From the NCBI GenBank assembly GCA_002077045.2, contig KZ111155.1, forward strand, positions 457,969 through 521,968: a stretch of DNA of 64,000 nt. Direction: 5' to 3'. How positions within the stretch are numbered: position 1 is the first letter of the stretch; each line of letters begins with the position of its first letter. The notes under the pieces were generated by a model. The model was not told the origin of the DNA. It worked only from the letters and a program-made list of their open reading frames with translations, and searched no databases. The DNA is from Rachicladosporium sp. CCFEE 5018. Its lineage: Eukaryota; Ascomycota; Dothideomycetes; Cladosporiales; Cladosporiaceae. Position numbers and translations under genes: made by a program. Shown here in pieces: positions 30,857-42,603 of the stretch.

Positions 30857-31273
30857 GAGTAAGTGAAGAAGAAAGATGTAGGTCGTGTCTGGCCTCGGCC
30901 ATGTCGGCACGCGTCCCCGATCCAAGCTAACACAACCTTGTTACCAATCACACCTGTTGGCCCGCGATATGAATCACGATGGTGAGGCTAGAGGAGTGTC
31001 GCAAGGCGCTTTGGAAGAAGGGAGCTGCTAGGTAATGTGGTCTCATTATATTCAGACTTTGCTTGAAGTCTCATCGCCCGCTCGAAACGCAGCAATGCCA
31101 TATTCGAACCATTCCAAGACCCCACCAACACCATGCTGATCAGCAGAAACAACCCGCTCGTACTTTTGCCGCCCAAGCCCTAGCGCCTCGCTGAATCAAT
31201 ACCCATCGCTTCATTACCAGAACTCATTCCGCAACTCATGCAACCAAAGATCCAAACCGAAACAACGCACCCC
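30857..31273. other. Intergenic region, copy A side of a predicted breakpoint
   Basis: About 420 bp between the 5' end of the Zn2Cys6 gene and the 3' end of the F-box gene. In copy B the same Zn2Cys6 5' end faces the SnoaL-like gene instead. No gene is seen. Confidence 0.4.
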
Positions 31274-32707
31274 TCACATGATGATCCACCCTCTTCCAAC
31301 AGCGTGCAGATAATCCTTCTCCGTCACGGCTACCCATCCCTCTTCCTCCTTCCCATAGTACCCTGAGCTCCCGTACGGCCCTTTGCCACTCGGCTCGTGA
31401 TTGATCGGCCATTGTCCGTAGCTGATCAGGGATGCCATAGTGAAGTCGCCGTGCACCAGCTGCTTCTCGGGCTCGAAGATACAGCCAGCGAAGAAGAGCT
31501 CGATGTGTAGCTGGTGTCTCACGCGCTCGCGGGCTGCGATCAATCGGCGCGCGGCTTGAAGGGTGGCAGAGAGAGCCTCTGACCGGGGAAGTGATTCGTG
31601 AGCGCAGACATCGACTGCGCGGATAAGACATTCACCGGACCAGTTCACCAAAGGGTTGGAGAAGAGGTCTGCGCACATGTTCGGGATGGAGATGGAGAGG
31701 TCTCGCATCTTTGGTAGACTGGTGAGGAGTTCGCAGATATGCTCGCCGGATTCGAGACGGCCTTGATGGGGGTGGAAGAAGCCATCAGAAGAGCGAGGGG
31801 AGTGCTCGAGGACTTCAAGTGTTGAAGCCGAAGCTTTCACGAGAGTGAGTAGACCGGCGACGGAGACAGTGGAGATGTTTGTCAGATCCAGACAGGTGAG
31901 ATTGGTGGCCGTGCGTGCGATCGTGGCCAGATCAGAGTCGCAGATGGGCTTGTGAAGGGTGTTACCGAAGATCTTGAGGCGCTTCAGCTGCGAGAAGTCG
32001 ACGCGGGGGTCTTGCAAAGGGTCTGGGCTGTCGTCCTGCTCCAGGTCGGTCGCTTGTGACATAGGGAGGCATATGCCTTGGATCTCGAGGGAGTAGAGTG
32101 GCTTGCCTACTCCAGTGCCGACATTGAGTAGATCGATCCAGTCAGTCGGTGTGCCTCGGCGTGCGACGGTCCATGGCACACTAAGCAACTCCAGATTGGG
32201 ACACTCTGAGATGATCGATAGAATGTAGCGGTCGGTCTCTTCGGCATAGAAGCCGTTGAACCAGAGTCGTCGAACGTTAGTGGCGATCTCAGGGATTCGG
32301 GTGAATAAAGCGTCAGTCTGCTTGAGGTTGCTGTACGGATCGCGATAGACTGCGACACCCCTCGGAGTCGTGATCATCTCATACAGGCCGTAGCTTGGTC
32401 GTCTCAAAGTCAGGTCTGCCCACCGCTCTGATCCTCGCCATCGTCGCTCGAAGACGTGCTCGATGTTGTAGGCAATGGCCCATGAGTGCCACTTGGCGCA
32501 GACTTGCCGGATCGAGCGCGTGGCATCCCACCGTATGGACTCGGCACTCAGCGGACCACGCACATACTTGGTGAGCTTCGCGCGCTCTGCGGGCAGTGGC
32601 GCTTGGGAAAGTCCATATGTGTATCGCTCGCCCTCGGTTTCGTTGATGCGGGCGACCGCAAGGAGAATGGTGCTGAGGATCTCCTGTGGTAGCTCGTGCA
32701 TGTGCAT
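31274..32707 (-). CDS. F-box/LRR-like protein
   Basis: 477 aa, intronless, start at 32707. The N-terminus MHMHELPQEILSTILLAV is a degenerate F-box, the segment that binds Skp1 in SCF ubiquitin ligases. Leucine-rich, repeat-like segments follow (NVRRLWFNGF, CPNLELLSVPWTV, FSQLKRLKIFGNTL, NLTCLDLTNIS, LPKMRDLSISIPN), as in the substrate-binding horseshoe of F-box/LRR proteins. A C-terminal region with YGSSGYYGKEEEGWV is unassigned. The substrate is unknown. The assignment to the broad class is reasonable; an uncharacterised LRR protein without ubiquitin function is the alternative. Confidence 0.65.
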   Translation of the reverse strand: MHMHELPQEILSTILLAVARINETEGERYTYGLSQAPLPAERAKLTKYVRGPLSAESIRWDATRSIRQVCAKWHSWAIAYNIEHVFERRWRGSERWADLTLRRPSYGLYEMITTPRGVAVYRDPYSNLKQTDALFTRIPEIATNVRRLWFNGFYAEETDRYILSIISECPNLELLSVPWTVARRGTPTDWIDLLNVGTGVGKPLYSLEIQGICLPMSQATDLEQDDSPDPLQDPRVDFSQLKRLKIFGNTLHKPICDSDLATIARTATNLTCLDLTNISTVSVAGLLTLVKASASTLEVLEHSPRSSDGFFHPHQGRLESGEHICELLTSLPKMRDLSISIPNMCADLFSNPLVNWSGECLIRAVDVCAHESLPRSEALSATLQAARRLIAARERVRHQLHIELFFAGCIFEPEKQLVHGDFTMASLISYGQWPINHEPSGKGPYGSSGYYGKEEEGWVAVTEKDYLHAVGRGWIIM

Positions 32708-33114
32708 CCTGACTGGCGTGAAGATGTTATCTGGTCAATGGCGCAGTGTATCAAGCTTATAGATTTAGTATCTGTCAAGCGGCAATGTCCAGGTACCGAA
32801 GCCAAGTCCAGTAAGTCGCAAGTGAATGTCTTTGTTCTAGTTGCCGAGCGGTAGGAGAGCGCAGTAGGAAAAGAGCAAGACAATCAAACATATACTTCCA
32901 CAAAGAAAACCGCTCCCACAACGCGTCCGCCAAGAAATACTCGCCACGGCTCAGCCATCACGCGTGCAAACACATCCGCCGTTCCTGCCGAGCCAGCAGA
33001 GAAAGTCTACCGACTCACATCATGGGGTCATATTCTGGGGAAGACAATGACTAACACATCTAGGGTCGTATCCAGTGCGAACGTGAGCAGAGGTTGCGAA
33101 GGGGTAATGAAAAT
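32708..33114. other. Intergenic region upstream of the F-box gene
   Basis: About 400 bp that should hold the F-box promoter. No recognisable gene. Confidence 0.35.
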
Positions 33115-33399
33115 TCAGCTTGGCAATGGAGCGGAGCTGTCAGCAACTTTCCCAGACGGTCGGCGCTGGAGGGGTACATTGTGGCGGTAGCACGCGGTAC
33201 AGAGAGGCTGGTCATCGGAGTGGGCAGCGAGACTTGCTGAAGAGTCAGAGAAGTCTGCGGAGGCACCGGAAAGCATTGCGCGATGCGGCATCGATGAGGC
33301 GTGCTTGATGGCAGGGGCGACAAAGGCTTGCAAACGTGAAGTTGGGACGTCGGCTTTCGGCGGCGTAAGAACTTCCTTGGCGGGAGCCGTTGGGCACAT
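33115..33399 (-). CDS. Possible small protein with CxxC motif (hypothetical)
   Basis: A 94-aa frame from the ATG at 33399 to a TGA at 33115. The frame stays open for another 32 codons upstream without an ATG, so the gene could have an upstream exon. The product is Ala/Ser/Pro-rich with PLCTACYRHNVPL near the C-terminus, which includes a CxxC pair. There is no homeolog in the window to test conservation and no family is recognised. Base composition and amino-acid make-up are plausible for coding, nothing more. Confidence 0.25.
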   Translation of the reverse strand: MCPTAPAKEVLTPPKADVPTSRLQAFVAPAIKHASSMPHRAMLSGASADFSDSSASLAAHSDDQPLCTACYRHNVPLQRRPSGKVADSSAPLPS

Positions 33400-34244
33400 G
33401 ACCGACTTCGCTGCAAGCCACGTGTGACTTTGCTTGCCTATAAGAGGAAAGCGAGGGTCATAACCAGCAATCCTGGGGGTAATCGGTTTCGACACGTCTC
33501 TGCATGGTCTGATGGCTTCGTATCCTACGATTCATTGAAGTTGCACGACATGCTTCCTACACTCTGCATCTCCGCGGCTGCTCCTCGCTGTCTTCCGACC
33601 ATCACCCAACATCTAGCGTAGAGAAAGATCACTTCGACGATGTAAGAACAATACGTACTAGAATTAAGCCATACCGTTCCGGGTGCAGCAAATCCATCAC
33701 CCATCTTCCGGTAGCTTACCAACAATGTCGATGTCATTTTCGGACACACGGTACGCGGGCGCGAACATCGATGGAGTACTCAATCTGTCCGATTATTTCT
33801 GTGAGTCTTACATCCGCGATGCTCACATGTTGCCACAGATCAGTCGCTGTGGCCTGCATCATGTCGAACATCGACAACGTGTCTCCCCTTGTAAATTGCC
33901 CATGCAGTGCGCACCCGGAACCTGGTGAGCGTACATGGGTCGATTGCGAGCCGGGCACAAGTGTAGTCGGATCCAGTTATAGCGATACCCGCAAACGGAT
34001 GTGTCGTCGGTTGCCATTATTGAACCAAGCGATCAGCAGTATGGTCCCATGATGAGTCGTACTTGACCACATCTGACGTCCGTGATTGATGCCGGTCGGG
34101 ACCACGATCGTCCTAGGGGGTTCGCATGCATGTCTAAACCTGTTCAAGATGTCTCAAGGTGACTTTGGGATGAAGGAGAGGAAGCGAAATGCGAGAGGTG
34201 GAGGCAGCAGATCAAAAGAAGCGGTAGACATATCCTCATTTTGC
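33400..34244. other. Intergenic region, no gene seen
   Basis: About 850 bp of lower-complexity intergenic sequence with only short open frames on either strand. Confidence 0.35.
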
Positions 34245-34586
34245 CTACAAGCTTTTGCACTTACCACAGCAGTTGCGATGGACCGCTATCGAGGGAATAT
34301 CGCCTTCGTTGTTGCGTCGATCACTCAACTCGAGAACTATGTCCAATGACCGGATGCATTGTTTCACAGTCGCATCGCGGCCGATAAAGATCTTGCTAGA
34401 CTCACACAACGCTTTCGCTCTGAGGGTGAAGATAGGCTTTCCTGCAGTTGGAGTCCGGATACCGAAAAGACGTAGAGTGTGATCAATATCCAGAGGCTTC
34501 CAGGTTGCTGACACGCCTTCGTTGCAAATGACGTCTGACCTCGGCAAACACCAACCCTCACGTTGCAGTGAATCAGCGTTCAACAC
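34245..34586 (-). other. Open frame ending in a splice-donor context, possible orphan exon
   Basis: A frame of at least 113 codons, open further upstream, with protein-like composition (GVSATWKPLDIDHTLRLFGI, CIRSLDIVLELSD). It contains a GGTAAGTG donor-like context 15 bases or so before its stop, suggesting an exon of an unrecognised minus-strand gene. The upstream part would overlap exon 1 of the Nudix gene antisense. No start, partner exon or homolog is identified. Confidence 0.2.
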
Positions 34587-34613
34587 CTTGATAAACGCAG
34601 CAATGGCCTCGTT

Positions 34614-35765
34614 ATGGCTGCTTTGTCGCCGGCGTCCAAGGTAGACAGTTTCCAGATCTTAATCACCGACCATAACTAACGTACGTACAGCGAGCGATAG
34701 CGAACTTGCGCGCATTTGCGACCCCACCGACGAGCTACTACAAATGTCCGCTCACGAGACGAGCAGCAGTATTGATACTGCTGTTCGCGGATCGTCGCGG
34801 TGACCTTCGAGTCGTTCTGACGATTCGGAGTTCGGGGTTGAAGAACTGTATGCACATAGTCACACCAATGCCCTCTCCACAGCACTCTGACACTACCTCA
34901 AGATGCCGGCCAAGCAGCCCTCCCCGGCGGCAAAGCAGACACCCTTCAAGAGACGCCATGGCTGACCGCCCGCCGAGAAGCCTTCGAGGAGATCGGACTG
35001 CCAATGCGCGATGAGAACTTCCCACCAGGCTATACAGTCGAACATCTCACCGAACTACCATGCAACCTAGCCATGACAGAACTCGGCGTGCGACCATGCG
35101 TAGCATACCTCCACGCTCCAGCAGCCTCTGCAAGCAATCGCACGCCAGATGCTGCACGAGACTTGCTACCGAAGCTGGACGCAAAGGAGGTAGCTGCAGT
35201 CTTCACAGCGCCGTTTCACAACTTCTTGCGGGAAGAGGATGAGGATTCCGAGCAGCGGAAGGTGGAAGGGGAGTGGTACAAGGGCTCATGGCATTCGTGG
35301 AACGAGAAGGCGTGGCGCATGCACAACTTCTCCGTGCCCGTGACGAGTACTACGGCGTTCCTTGCGAAGAGGCCAGAGTCGTATACAGACCCTCGACCGA
35401 CGACGCCGAACCCACCAGTGAAGTCTGCAGCATCATCATCATCGCCTGCCGCCTTCACGCCAGCGAAAGCCGGCCTACAGAAGGGATCCTCACTCGAGCC
35501 CCCTCTGCCACGAACCTTCTACCGCACCTCCGGTGATGCGCTCGCCCAGCCGCGGTACCGAGTCTTCGGCATGACTGCGAGAATCTTGGTAGATGCTGCG
35601 AGAGTGGCATATGGCGAAGAGCCGCAGTTCGAACATAACAGTCATTTCGGCGATGAGGAGATGATCGAGCGGTTGCTGAAGATCGGGAGGCTGGGGGAGA
35701 AGAAGAAGGAGGGTGAGGTGTTGACGAAGGAAGTTATGAGTAAGGCGAGGGAGGTGAAGATGTGA
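34614..35765 (+). CDS. PCD1: Nudix hydrolase, peroxisomal CoA diphosphatase (Pcd1-like)
   Basis: Exons are 34614-34640, 34691-34847 and 34903-35765 with introns of 50 and 55 nt; 348 aa. A nine-codon first exon (MAALSPASK) joins RAIANLRAFATPPTSYY, giving the N-terminal layout usual in fungal Pcd1-like proteins. The CoA-pyrophosphatase block is AGQAALPGGKAD (residues 63-74), and the Nudix helix is REAFEEIGL (86-94). An LTELPCNLAMTELGVRPCVAYL strand and an EWYKGSWHSWNEKAWRMHNF segment follow. Family members hydrolyse CoA and its oxidised derivatives, in yeast in peroxisomes. The C-terminus here shows no clear PTS1. The first exon was chosen by reading frame and splice signals and is less certain than the rest. 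Confidence 0.85.
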
Positions 35766-36891
35766 GGGGAGGATGGTGGGTAGAACGGGGGTGAGAGCCA
35801 TTGGATTGGGTTAGGGAGGTTCTAGTACTACCTGGCCAGTGACAAACAGCGCGTATACAGTGGAGGCCAGCCACGCGCTTCGCGCTTGTGCGAGCTCAGC
35901 TTGTGCAACCTCATGTGCGCTTCCGTAGTCTATAATTCCATGGAATCAGCATAAAACTCCATGCTTGGATGTCACGCGCGCGACGTCTTTCAACGAATGT
36001 GAGGGTCCTGCTGAGGTCGTCGAGGACTGTGTCGGCAGTGACGATGGAAATTGCGAGTGTGGAACCCTTTGATGAGGCCTGGTTCGGCGCACGAACGCTC
36101 TGTGGGGGTTACCACGCTCATGGGACTGTGTCTCGTGGAGTTTCTCAAGCCTTCCAGCCACGTTGGCGCGTGGACTATCGAAAGTCTGACTTTTTGCGGA
36201 TTGTGGACTGTCATCATTTGGAAGGCGCGCACACTCGCTCGTTTGCACTTGCCGCGCACTTTCGCATCATAATGTTACTCTGCGAAAGCATACCACCGCA
36301 CTCATCTTCGACAAGGACGAAAACACCAGTGATCGACGAAGGCATTGGCCCGCGGTGTACCTGCAGCTTGGGGTGCGTCAGCAGCGCAACGTCCCATTGG
36401 CGGAGAAGCGAGGGTGTAAGATTGAGTGCAGCCATTAGTGCAGACCGGGCTTGAGGGACGTGCATCCATGAACTCCTAGCAACGCAATCCTCGTCTCTTC
36501 AACGCGGTCCGCCGAACGTCGTCAACGGTCGAAGGAGAGGGGAAGACGGGCGTTGTCATACTCACTACAGTCGCTCGCTCACTAATAAGAGGAGGTTGAA
36601 CCTGGACCTTTACCATCACATCAGCTGCAACGCCCGCTGCAGGGAGGGATCGAGACTGCGGGAGAGATCGAGGTGCCGCTGGCCGTCCGGATCATCATAC
36701 ATCGAAGCTGTTATACCTGCGTCACTTTGCATCAAGCTGTCGTCAAGTGCCTGAGACAGCAAAGACATCATTGACGAGAGGAGAAAGCAACTTACATGTC
36801 CGGCTCACTGTCGCCGCAATAATAATAACAAAACCCATCGCCGGACGTATCATCAATAATCTGGATCTGGAGCATCGCACCTTCGCATGCA
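35766..36891. other. Intergenic region upstream of RAX2
   Basis: About 1.1 kb without a recognisable gene. A 161-codon plus-strand frame at 35969-36454 is unremarkable in composition and overlaps open frames on the other strand. Confidence 0.35.
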
Positions 36892-38536
36892 ATGCGCAAC
36901 ATCGTCGCGCAGCTCTTTGCCCTCGGGCCTGAGCTCGCACTGTTCATTCTCTCATCGCCAATTTTCTTCGCGCGAACAGTCAGCGCAATAACACAACAAC
37001 AGGTCCCCTCACCGAACTTAGATCTATCACAGCTCGGACGTGTCGCGCTCGCCGGAGACTTCGACAGCATATCGCTTTACGAATACATAGGGCAAGGTCA
37101 GGACTCTTTCAGCACAAATGGCAGTCAATCGCTGCTCACGCGATATCCGAACGGCGCGTTTCAGACCTTGGGAACGACGGACGCCTACATAGAAACGATG
37201 TGCCCGTTCATGCAGAACGGGAAGCTACAGGGCGTCGTGATGGGAGGGAACTTTACAAGGTTGGGAGGCGTGGAAGCGCAAGGCATTGCGCTGTATGATC
37301 CGAACACAACGAGCATTACGGCGCTACCTGGGCTTAGTGGGCGGGTATCAGCGCTGTATTGCGACGATGCGTCAGGGACGGTGTATGTGGGAGGGTCGTT
37401 CTCGGCTGGAAACTCGACAAATGCGATGGCGTGGGTCACTGGATGGTCGAATTTGCCTTTTGAAGGTTTCAACGGACCTGTTTCATCGATTGTGAAGAAC
37501 GCGGCCGGGAACATCGTGTTTGGTGGGTCGTTTGAGGGTCTGGGCAATGCCACGACACCGAAGGATCCGGATGTGCAGGTCATCAATCTGAGCTCGGGAA
37601 ACATCACCTCGTCTGGCACGAGCACGAGGAACGGCTTCAGCGACCCGGAGCAGATCATCTGCAAGACTGGCGCACAAGACGGTGCGGGAAATACATGGCT
37701 GCTACAGGATGACACACAGGGCTACTGGCAAGGCGCGTACTCTTTCGGCTTTAATCCGACGAAGATTCGATTGTACAACACTCAGCAAGATGGTCGCGGG
37801 ACGAAGACATTCTACTTCGAGGACATGAACAGCGGTGGCATTCTGAACCTCGACTACTCCGATGCAGACGGCAAGAGCCGGTCGTGCTCTGCTAGATGTC
37901 CACTCGCACAGAACAGCACATCGCAGGACTTTCACTTCGTACCGCCAGTTGGTATGAATACCTTTCGGATACAGATCGTGGATTGGTATGGACCAGGTGG
38001 CGGCTTGGCTGGAATTGAGCTCTTTCAGGACGACATCTACTCGTTCGCTGTTAACGACTTCAATGAGCCGAAGTGTGACGGGGTCAGCTCCGGCTCATCG
38101 TCTACCATCACGCCTGCGAATGGCACATGGACGCGCACTGCAAACAATGGCGACACTAGCTCGGACTATCTCACTGCTGTCATCAATGACACCACAACAG
38201 ACACAGGTGTTTCGGTCACCTTCAGCCCCAACCTTGCGCAATCGGGCAACTACTCCATCATGGTGTACACTCCAGGTTGTCTACAGGACAGTTCGTGTGC
38301 CACCCGTGGCCGCGTGAACCTCACGGGTACGATGACTTCGAACGCCCCGCCTGTATCGACTGTCGTGTATCAGACCAACGACTACGACAAATTCGACCAG
38401 ATCTACTACGGCTATGTCAATACTGACAGCGGCTCGTTCCGCCCTAGCGTTACATTGACGCCTGTCGCAGGACAAACAAATGTCACTGTCGTAGCACAGC
38501 GTGTGCGCTTCGAGCTTGTGAAGAGCACTGGTGGTC
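36892..38536 (+). CDS. RAX2: Rax2-like polarity/morphogenesis protein, truncated by the gap
   Basis: 548 codons are seen before the frame runs into the N gap; family members are around 1200 aa, so more than half is missing. The N-terminus has a signal peptide (ALFILSSPIFFARTVSA). The ectodomain begins with LGRVALAGDFDSISLYEY and carries kelch-like repeats around VVMGGNFTRLGG, VYVGGSFSAGN and IVFGGSFEGLGN, with many N-glycosylation sites. FNPTKIRLYNTQQDGRGTKT and IQIVDWYGPGGGLAGIELFQDD are typical Rax2 segments. Rax2 marks growth sites at the cortex (bud-site selection, hyphal polarity). The expected C-terminal membrane segment is not in the window. No homeolog is seen in copy B. Confidence 0.85.
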
Positions 38537-38636
38537 NNNNNNNNNNNNNNNNNNNNNNNNNNNNNNNNNNNNNNNNNNNNNNNNNNNNNNNNNNNNNNNN
38601 NNNNNNNNNNNNNNNNNNNNNNNNNNNNNNNNNNNN
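38537..38636. other. Assembly gap of 100 N
   Basis: Exactly 100 N, the usual placeholder for a join of unknown size. The left contig ends inside RAX2. The right contig begins inside the zinc-finger gene at the same base where the window itself begins. The order and orientation of the two contigs therefore rest on the scaffolder. Confidence 0.97.
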
Positions 38637-39475
38637 TCGCCACCCGTGTGCCCTGTGGTGGGGTCAAAGCCTTGCCCAGGAGTATGGAGTGCAGGACTCG
38701 ACATGCTTCGTGGGTTGTTAGGCATGATAAGAAAGGACTGCTTCTCATCGTCCTCGTCCTCGTCAGCAGGATTATACCACGAAGTCTCTGACATATCAGA
38801 GTCGCCCGTAGTCGCCCGAGTCAGCGAGGAGGGTGTAGCGGTATGCGAGTACGCGGCGGGTGATTGTTGAGCAGGCAGAAGGTACGAGGTAGCATCGTGA
38901 CTCGTACTTGGCGCAGTCGAGTACTCTGGAGACCAGACAGCTGAAAGCGGAGGTAGTTGCACAGGCGTGGGCATGTCTGCGCTCACGTTGGAAGCTTTGC
39001 GGGAGTACTCATATGGAGATGGTGCACCAGCGGAGACCGTCTGGTCCGTCGTCGAGTCTTCGGGCGATTTGCTTGACGAAGCAATTGAAGGCCCCCCTCC
39101 TGCGCCTTCACGGACGTACAGGCCTCCATAGCCTGAATCTATGTCTTCGTCAATTTCTTCGGAGGCCGTCGAATCTGACCGTGGGCCTACGCATGCTCGC
39201 CTTTTCGCATCATCAGCACGACTGTCGAGACTCTCGTGTTTCCTCTTCGGATTCGGGGCTTTTGGACACTGATTGCGCTCCAAGTGGCGAATGGGTCCTT
39301 CCTTTCGCGTGAAGTTCTGCTCACAGTACTGGCAGCTGAAGCCAGAGGGTGGCGCAAGTCCAGCATTATCGGCGTGTCGCTTCGTCTTGAGGTGCGAGCG
39401 ATACGCCCTCTTCGCGGTGAAAGTAAGATTGCAGTCCGCGCATATGAACGTGCTAGCCCGTGAGGTGTCTGACAT
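38637..39475 (-). CDS. C2H2 zinc-finger protein, homeolog, 3' end lost in the gap
   Basis: Homeolog of 1-839 with the same ATG context and the same truncation point. Both fingers are kept, and Gly13 of copy A is Ala here (FICADC). Changes elsewhere are mostly in the disordered acidic region (for example EEIDEDIDSGYGG against DEIDEDIDSGYGG). Because the frame enters the gap, the C-terminus is unknown. The right-hand neighbour is the promoter shared with copy A. Confidence 0.8.
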
Positions 39476-40483
39476 CCTCCAGTCGACTCGCGTTGAGACG
39501 TTGAGAGGCAAAACGAAGCGAGCGGCAGTCAACGAGAGACTGGAGGATCCAGACGCGGGCAGTGCGGTCGTGTGGCCAGGCTGTCAAAGACGTGAGACGG
39601 ACCGTGATCGTGCCGCCCACTTGCATGCATGAAATCTGAGACCAATGGGCAGCTGCGGTGAACGGCCGGAATAGATACGTCTATGTCCGGGAATAGTGCC
39701 TTGCCAGTGTAGTTCAGACTTGCTCCCAGAATAATTCTTCATCTGGGCAGCGCCGGCAGCAGATTGAAGCAATCTCGAAACATTTTATCCTGGTAAATCA
39801 TAGAGAGGTGCAAGATGATCTGCCAATCTCAGCCGTGAGGTTGAAGGCCTATGTGGTCATAGCGCGAACGGGTCACCATCCGATCGTCTTCTACGCGCCG
39901 GCGGCCTCCCAAAGTTTCGCGGAACGGGCAGCTCGAGTCCCGTACAATTGGTAGCGATGCCATGCTGCCAAGGAGCGGGCTCGATGAGGGGCGTGGGATT
40001 ATAGACCGTGCTGCCCTTGTGTGTTTCAGCCCCAAGCGTTCTCTAGGCCGAAAGATCCGCGTCGGATTTGCAGGGCCGAGAACATAGGTTTGCGCTAGAA
40101 ACTTGGAAGCAATCGCTACGATTTCATTTCCACACCCTCCTGAGAAGGCGCAGGTACAGTAGTCTGCAGGAAAGTGGCATCGCGTACCAGTGCAGAGACC
40201 CTGCCGCGCGGTGGAACTCTCAGCCTCCTATCTGCATGCTGAAGGCATCGCACGCCGTGGCACCACCACGCGCTCTTCGCGAATACAAGATCGTATTCTC
40301 AGCGTCACGATGCCGATGACGAGCCTATCCACATCGGCTCATGTCATCCTTGATTGAGCACCCACTGATTCGGCCAGATGGTACAGTACATGTACCTCTG
40401 TTACTCGAAAGGGACTGTTTGGAGTATAGCTTGCTGTACACGTGCGCACTTACGTTTCCGCAGACGACATTCATGCAATGCTC
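39476..40483. other. Intergenic region, homeolog of 840-1848
   Basis: Aligns throughout with copy A with a net difference of about one base. No gene is recognised. Confidence 0.45.
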
Positions 40484-41667
40484 CTACAGTGGAAGCGCTA
40501 CCTCGACAACGCACTCACTACTCGGGTCAAAGGGCCTGAATACCTCCGTGACACGCAATCCCGCGGTCTCTACCAGCTGCCGCCACTGACTTTCAGTCCG
40601 CTCAGCAGCCGACCCCAGAGCCATCATACCCAGATCCATACTGGTCAAACTCCGGCTCGAGCCACGATCCGGTACTAATAGATCATTTATCGCGATCCGA
40701 CTATCCACGTCCATGCCCTTCGCTACGTTTTGCAAGATCTTCACACAATTCTCATCATCCCAATCGTGCAAGACGCTGTGTAAGTAGAACAATCTCGCCT
40801 TCCGTGGCTGCGGGGTGAAGAAATCGTGCGTCTCGCGCTGGATGCCAGCATCGAGTTTCGCGGGATCAATCGAGTCAATTACTTCTTTGCGATCTTGGAC
40901 AACGAGCTTCCCGGAAAGAGCTGGGTGCTGCGACAGCACGGCAGCGAGGTCGTGACCGAGTCCGCCACCAACATCCACAAGAGCAATAGCGCCACTACTG
41001 CTGTCGGGTACGTGCTGCAGACGTTCTCGCAGCGGATAGAAAATCGTCCAATGCTCCTTGCCTTCTCGGTAAACGCCCATGAAATCAGCGAAAGACTTCA
41101 CTAGCAGTGGATTGGCCGAGACGTAGGGGAAGAAGTGTTGCTTGGTGTTGAGCGCATCTTGCAGCGGTGCGTCAACTGGATTGGATGGGTTCTGGTAGGA
41201 TCGCTTGGAGAGGTAACTTGGGATCTCCCACATACTTCGAGACATGATGTCGTGCCCGTAGATCGCGCCTCCTAGGATGCCGGGGGTGGTGAGAGCATTT
41301 GAGATCCGGGTCGCACAGTACGCATCGACACCAGTCTCGAAAATGATGTCGACCGATGCCAGAAAAGCGACAATACGACGAACCAGATCAGGCGTGGCAT
41401 TGCGAGGTTTGGCAAGATCGAGGATGCTAGTCGACGCTCCGTCGGCGGCCTTTAGTGTTTTGAAGATGTCCAGGTCAATCGCTGTGCGGACAGTCGCAGC
41501 GCGCAGAGGGCCGGTGGAAAATGTAGACCAAATCATTTGAGTGGGTGTCTCGACGGACGCTGAGAGCTGATATGTGAGCGCTCCTGCTTCTCTTTAGCTC
41601 CAGGTACTCCATTCGAGACGTCGCGGTTGCACTGCGTGATAGCCTCGATGAGTTGAGTGGTATCCAT
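40484..41667 (-). pseudogene. O-methyltransferase homeolog disrupted by a micro-inversion frameshift
   Basis: The ATG equivalent to copy A's start is at 41667. After codon 27 an 8-bp inversion (GCAGGAGC to GCTCCTGC at 41580-41587) with loss of one G shifts the frame, and translation stops at codon 45. The rest of the gene (40484-41536) stays open from an internal ATG that overlaps this stop as ATGA, and would give a 350-aa protein lacking the first 44 residues. SAM motif I (VDVGGGLGHD) and LHDWDD are intact. It may be a recent pseudogene or an N-terminally shortened enzyme; family members normally need the N-terminal region to dimerise, so loss of function is favoured. Confidence 0.7.
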
Positions 41668-42603
41668 CTTGAATACACGGCGGCCAAGCTGCTTTAGTCG
41701 TCGTCACTTGTCGTCAATACAAATAAGCCAGAGATTTACTCGTATGGACAACGTGAACCTATAGCTCAAGCGTGACATGGGAACTCTCAACTAGAGACAT
41801 CGAGGGAGCTGAGCAATCCACCAGATCGGTAGGAAATATACTTTGACAATGTGCTGGGCTGGTGGGGGCCGAAATCCTTCCCAGCTCGTAGCACGACGAC
41901 CTGTCAAACTCCATTGCCACGCCTGCCACGCGTTGTTGACCAATGTGCTTTGCAATTGCTGGACGGCGTATGTGTGCCGTGTCAAAGGACGATGATGCGA
42001 AACCCAAGGGTACCGCGAAGTGTGGTTGATACAGTTGCCGCTTTCCCTTGGCCTCGATATCAGAGTGTTAGTGGGTGACTCGAGTCTGGTCTACCTTATC
42101 TTGCAATCGAGCTTATTGTGCTGTGCTGAGTGATGACATATGTTGTGTGCTATACAGAGATCGAGGATGCTCGACGTGCTGACACGCTGTTGGCATCGCC
42201 TGTGGTGGTACAGACATCCCGCGCTGCACTGATTAGGGGACACCTCAGCCTCGTGTGAGTGATGTTGAAAACGAAAATGCGATGTTGTGGCGCCCGCATG
42301 TAGAGGCGGGGACGGCACCGCATGCAAAGAAGCTCACTGAGGAACATCGTTCTCCTCCCCAGGCTCGATGGCATGAGTATGCGATGCCGCCGGGTATGGC
42401 TCATCCAGCAGCCTGCAATCCTCAGGGATGCATGAGGTGCATGGCGCGGTGCAGTGGTCTTAGTGCATGCGATGCTCAAGAGGTTTATAAGTAGATAGAA
42501 AAGATATGTTCGCAGCGCCGAGATTAGGAGATATCGGAATTTCTGGAGTTATATTCGATCAGCTGAGGCATCCAATACTAGACGCTACTCGCCCAACGCA
42601 AGC
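41668..42603. other. Intergenic region, homeolog of 3034-3969
   Basis: Same length as in copy A. Only substitutions separate the copies. No gene seen. Confidence 0.4.
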
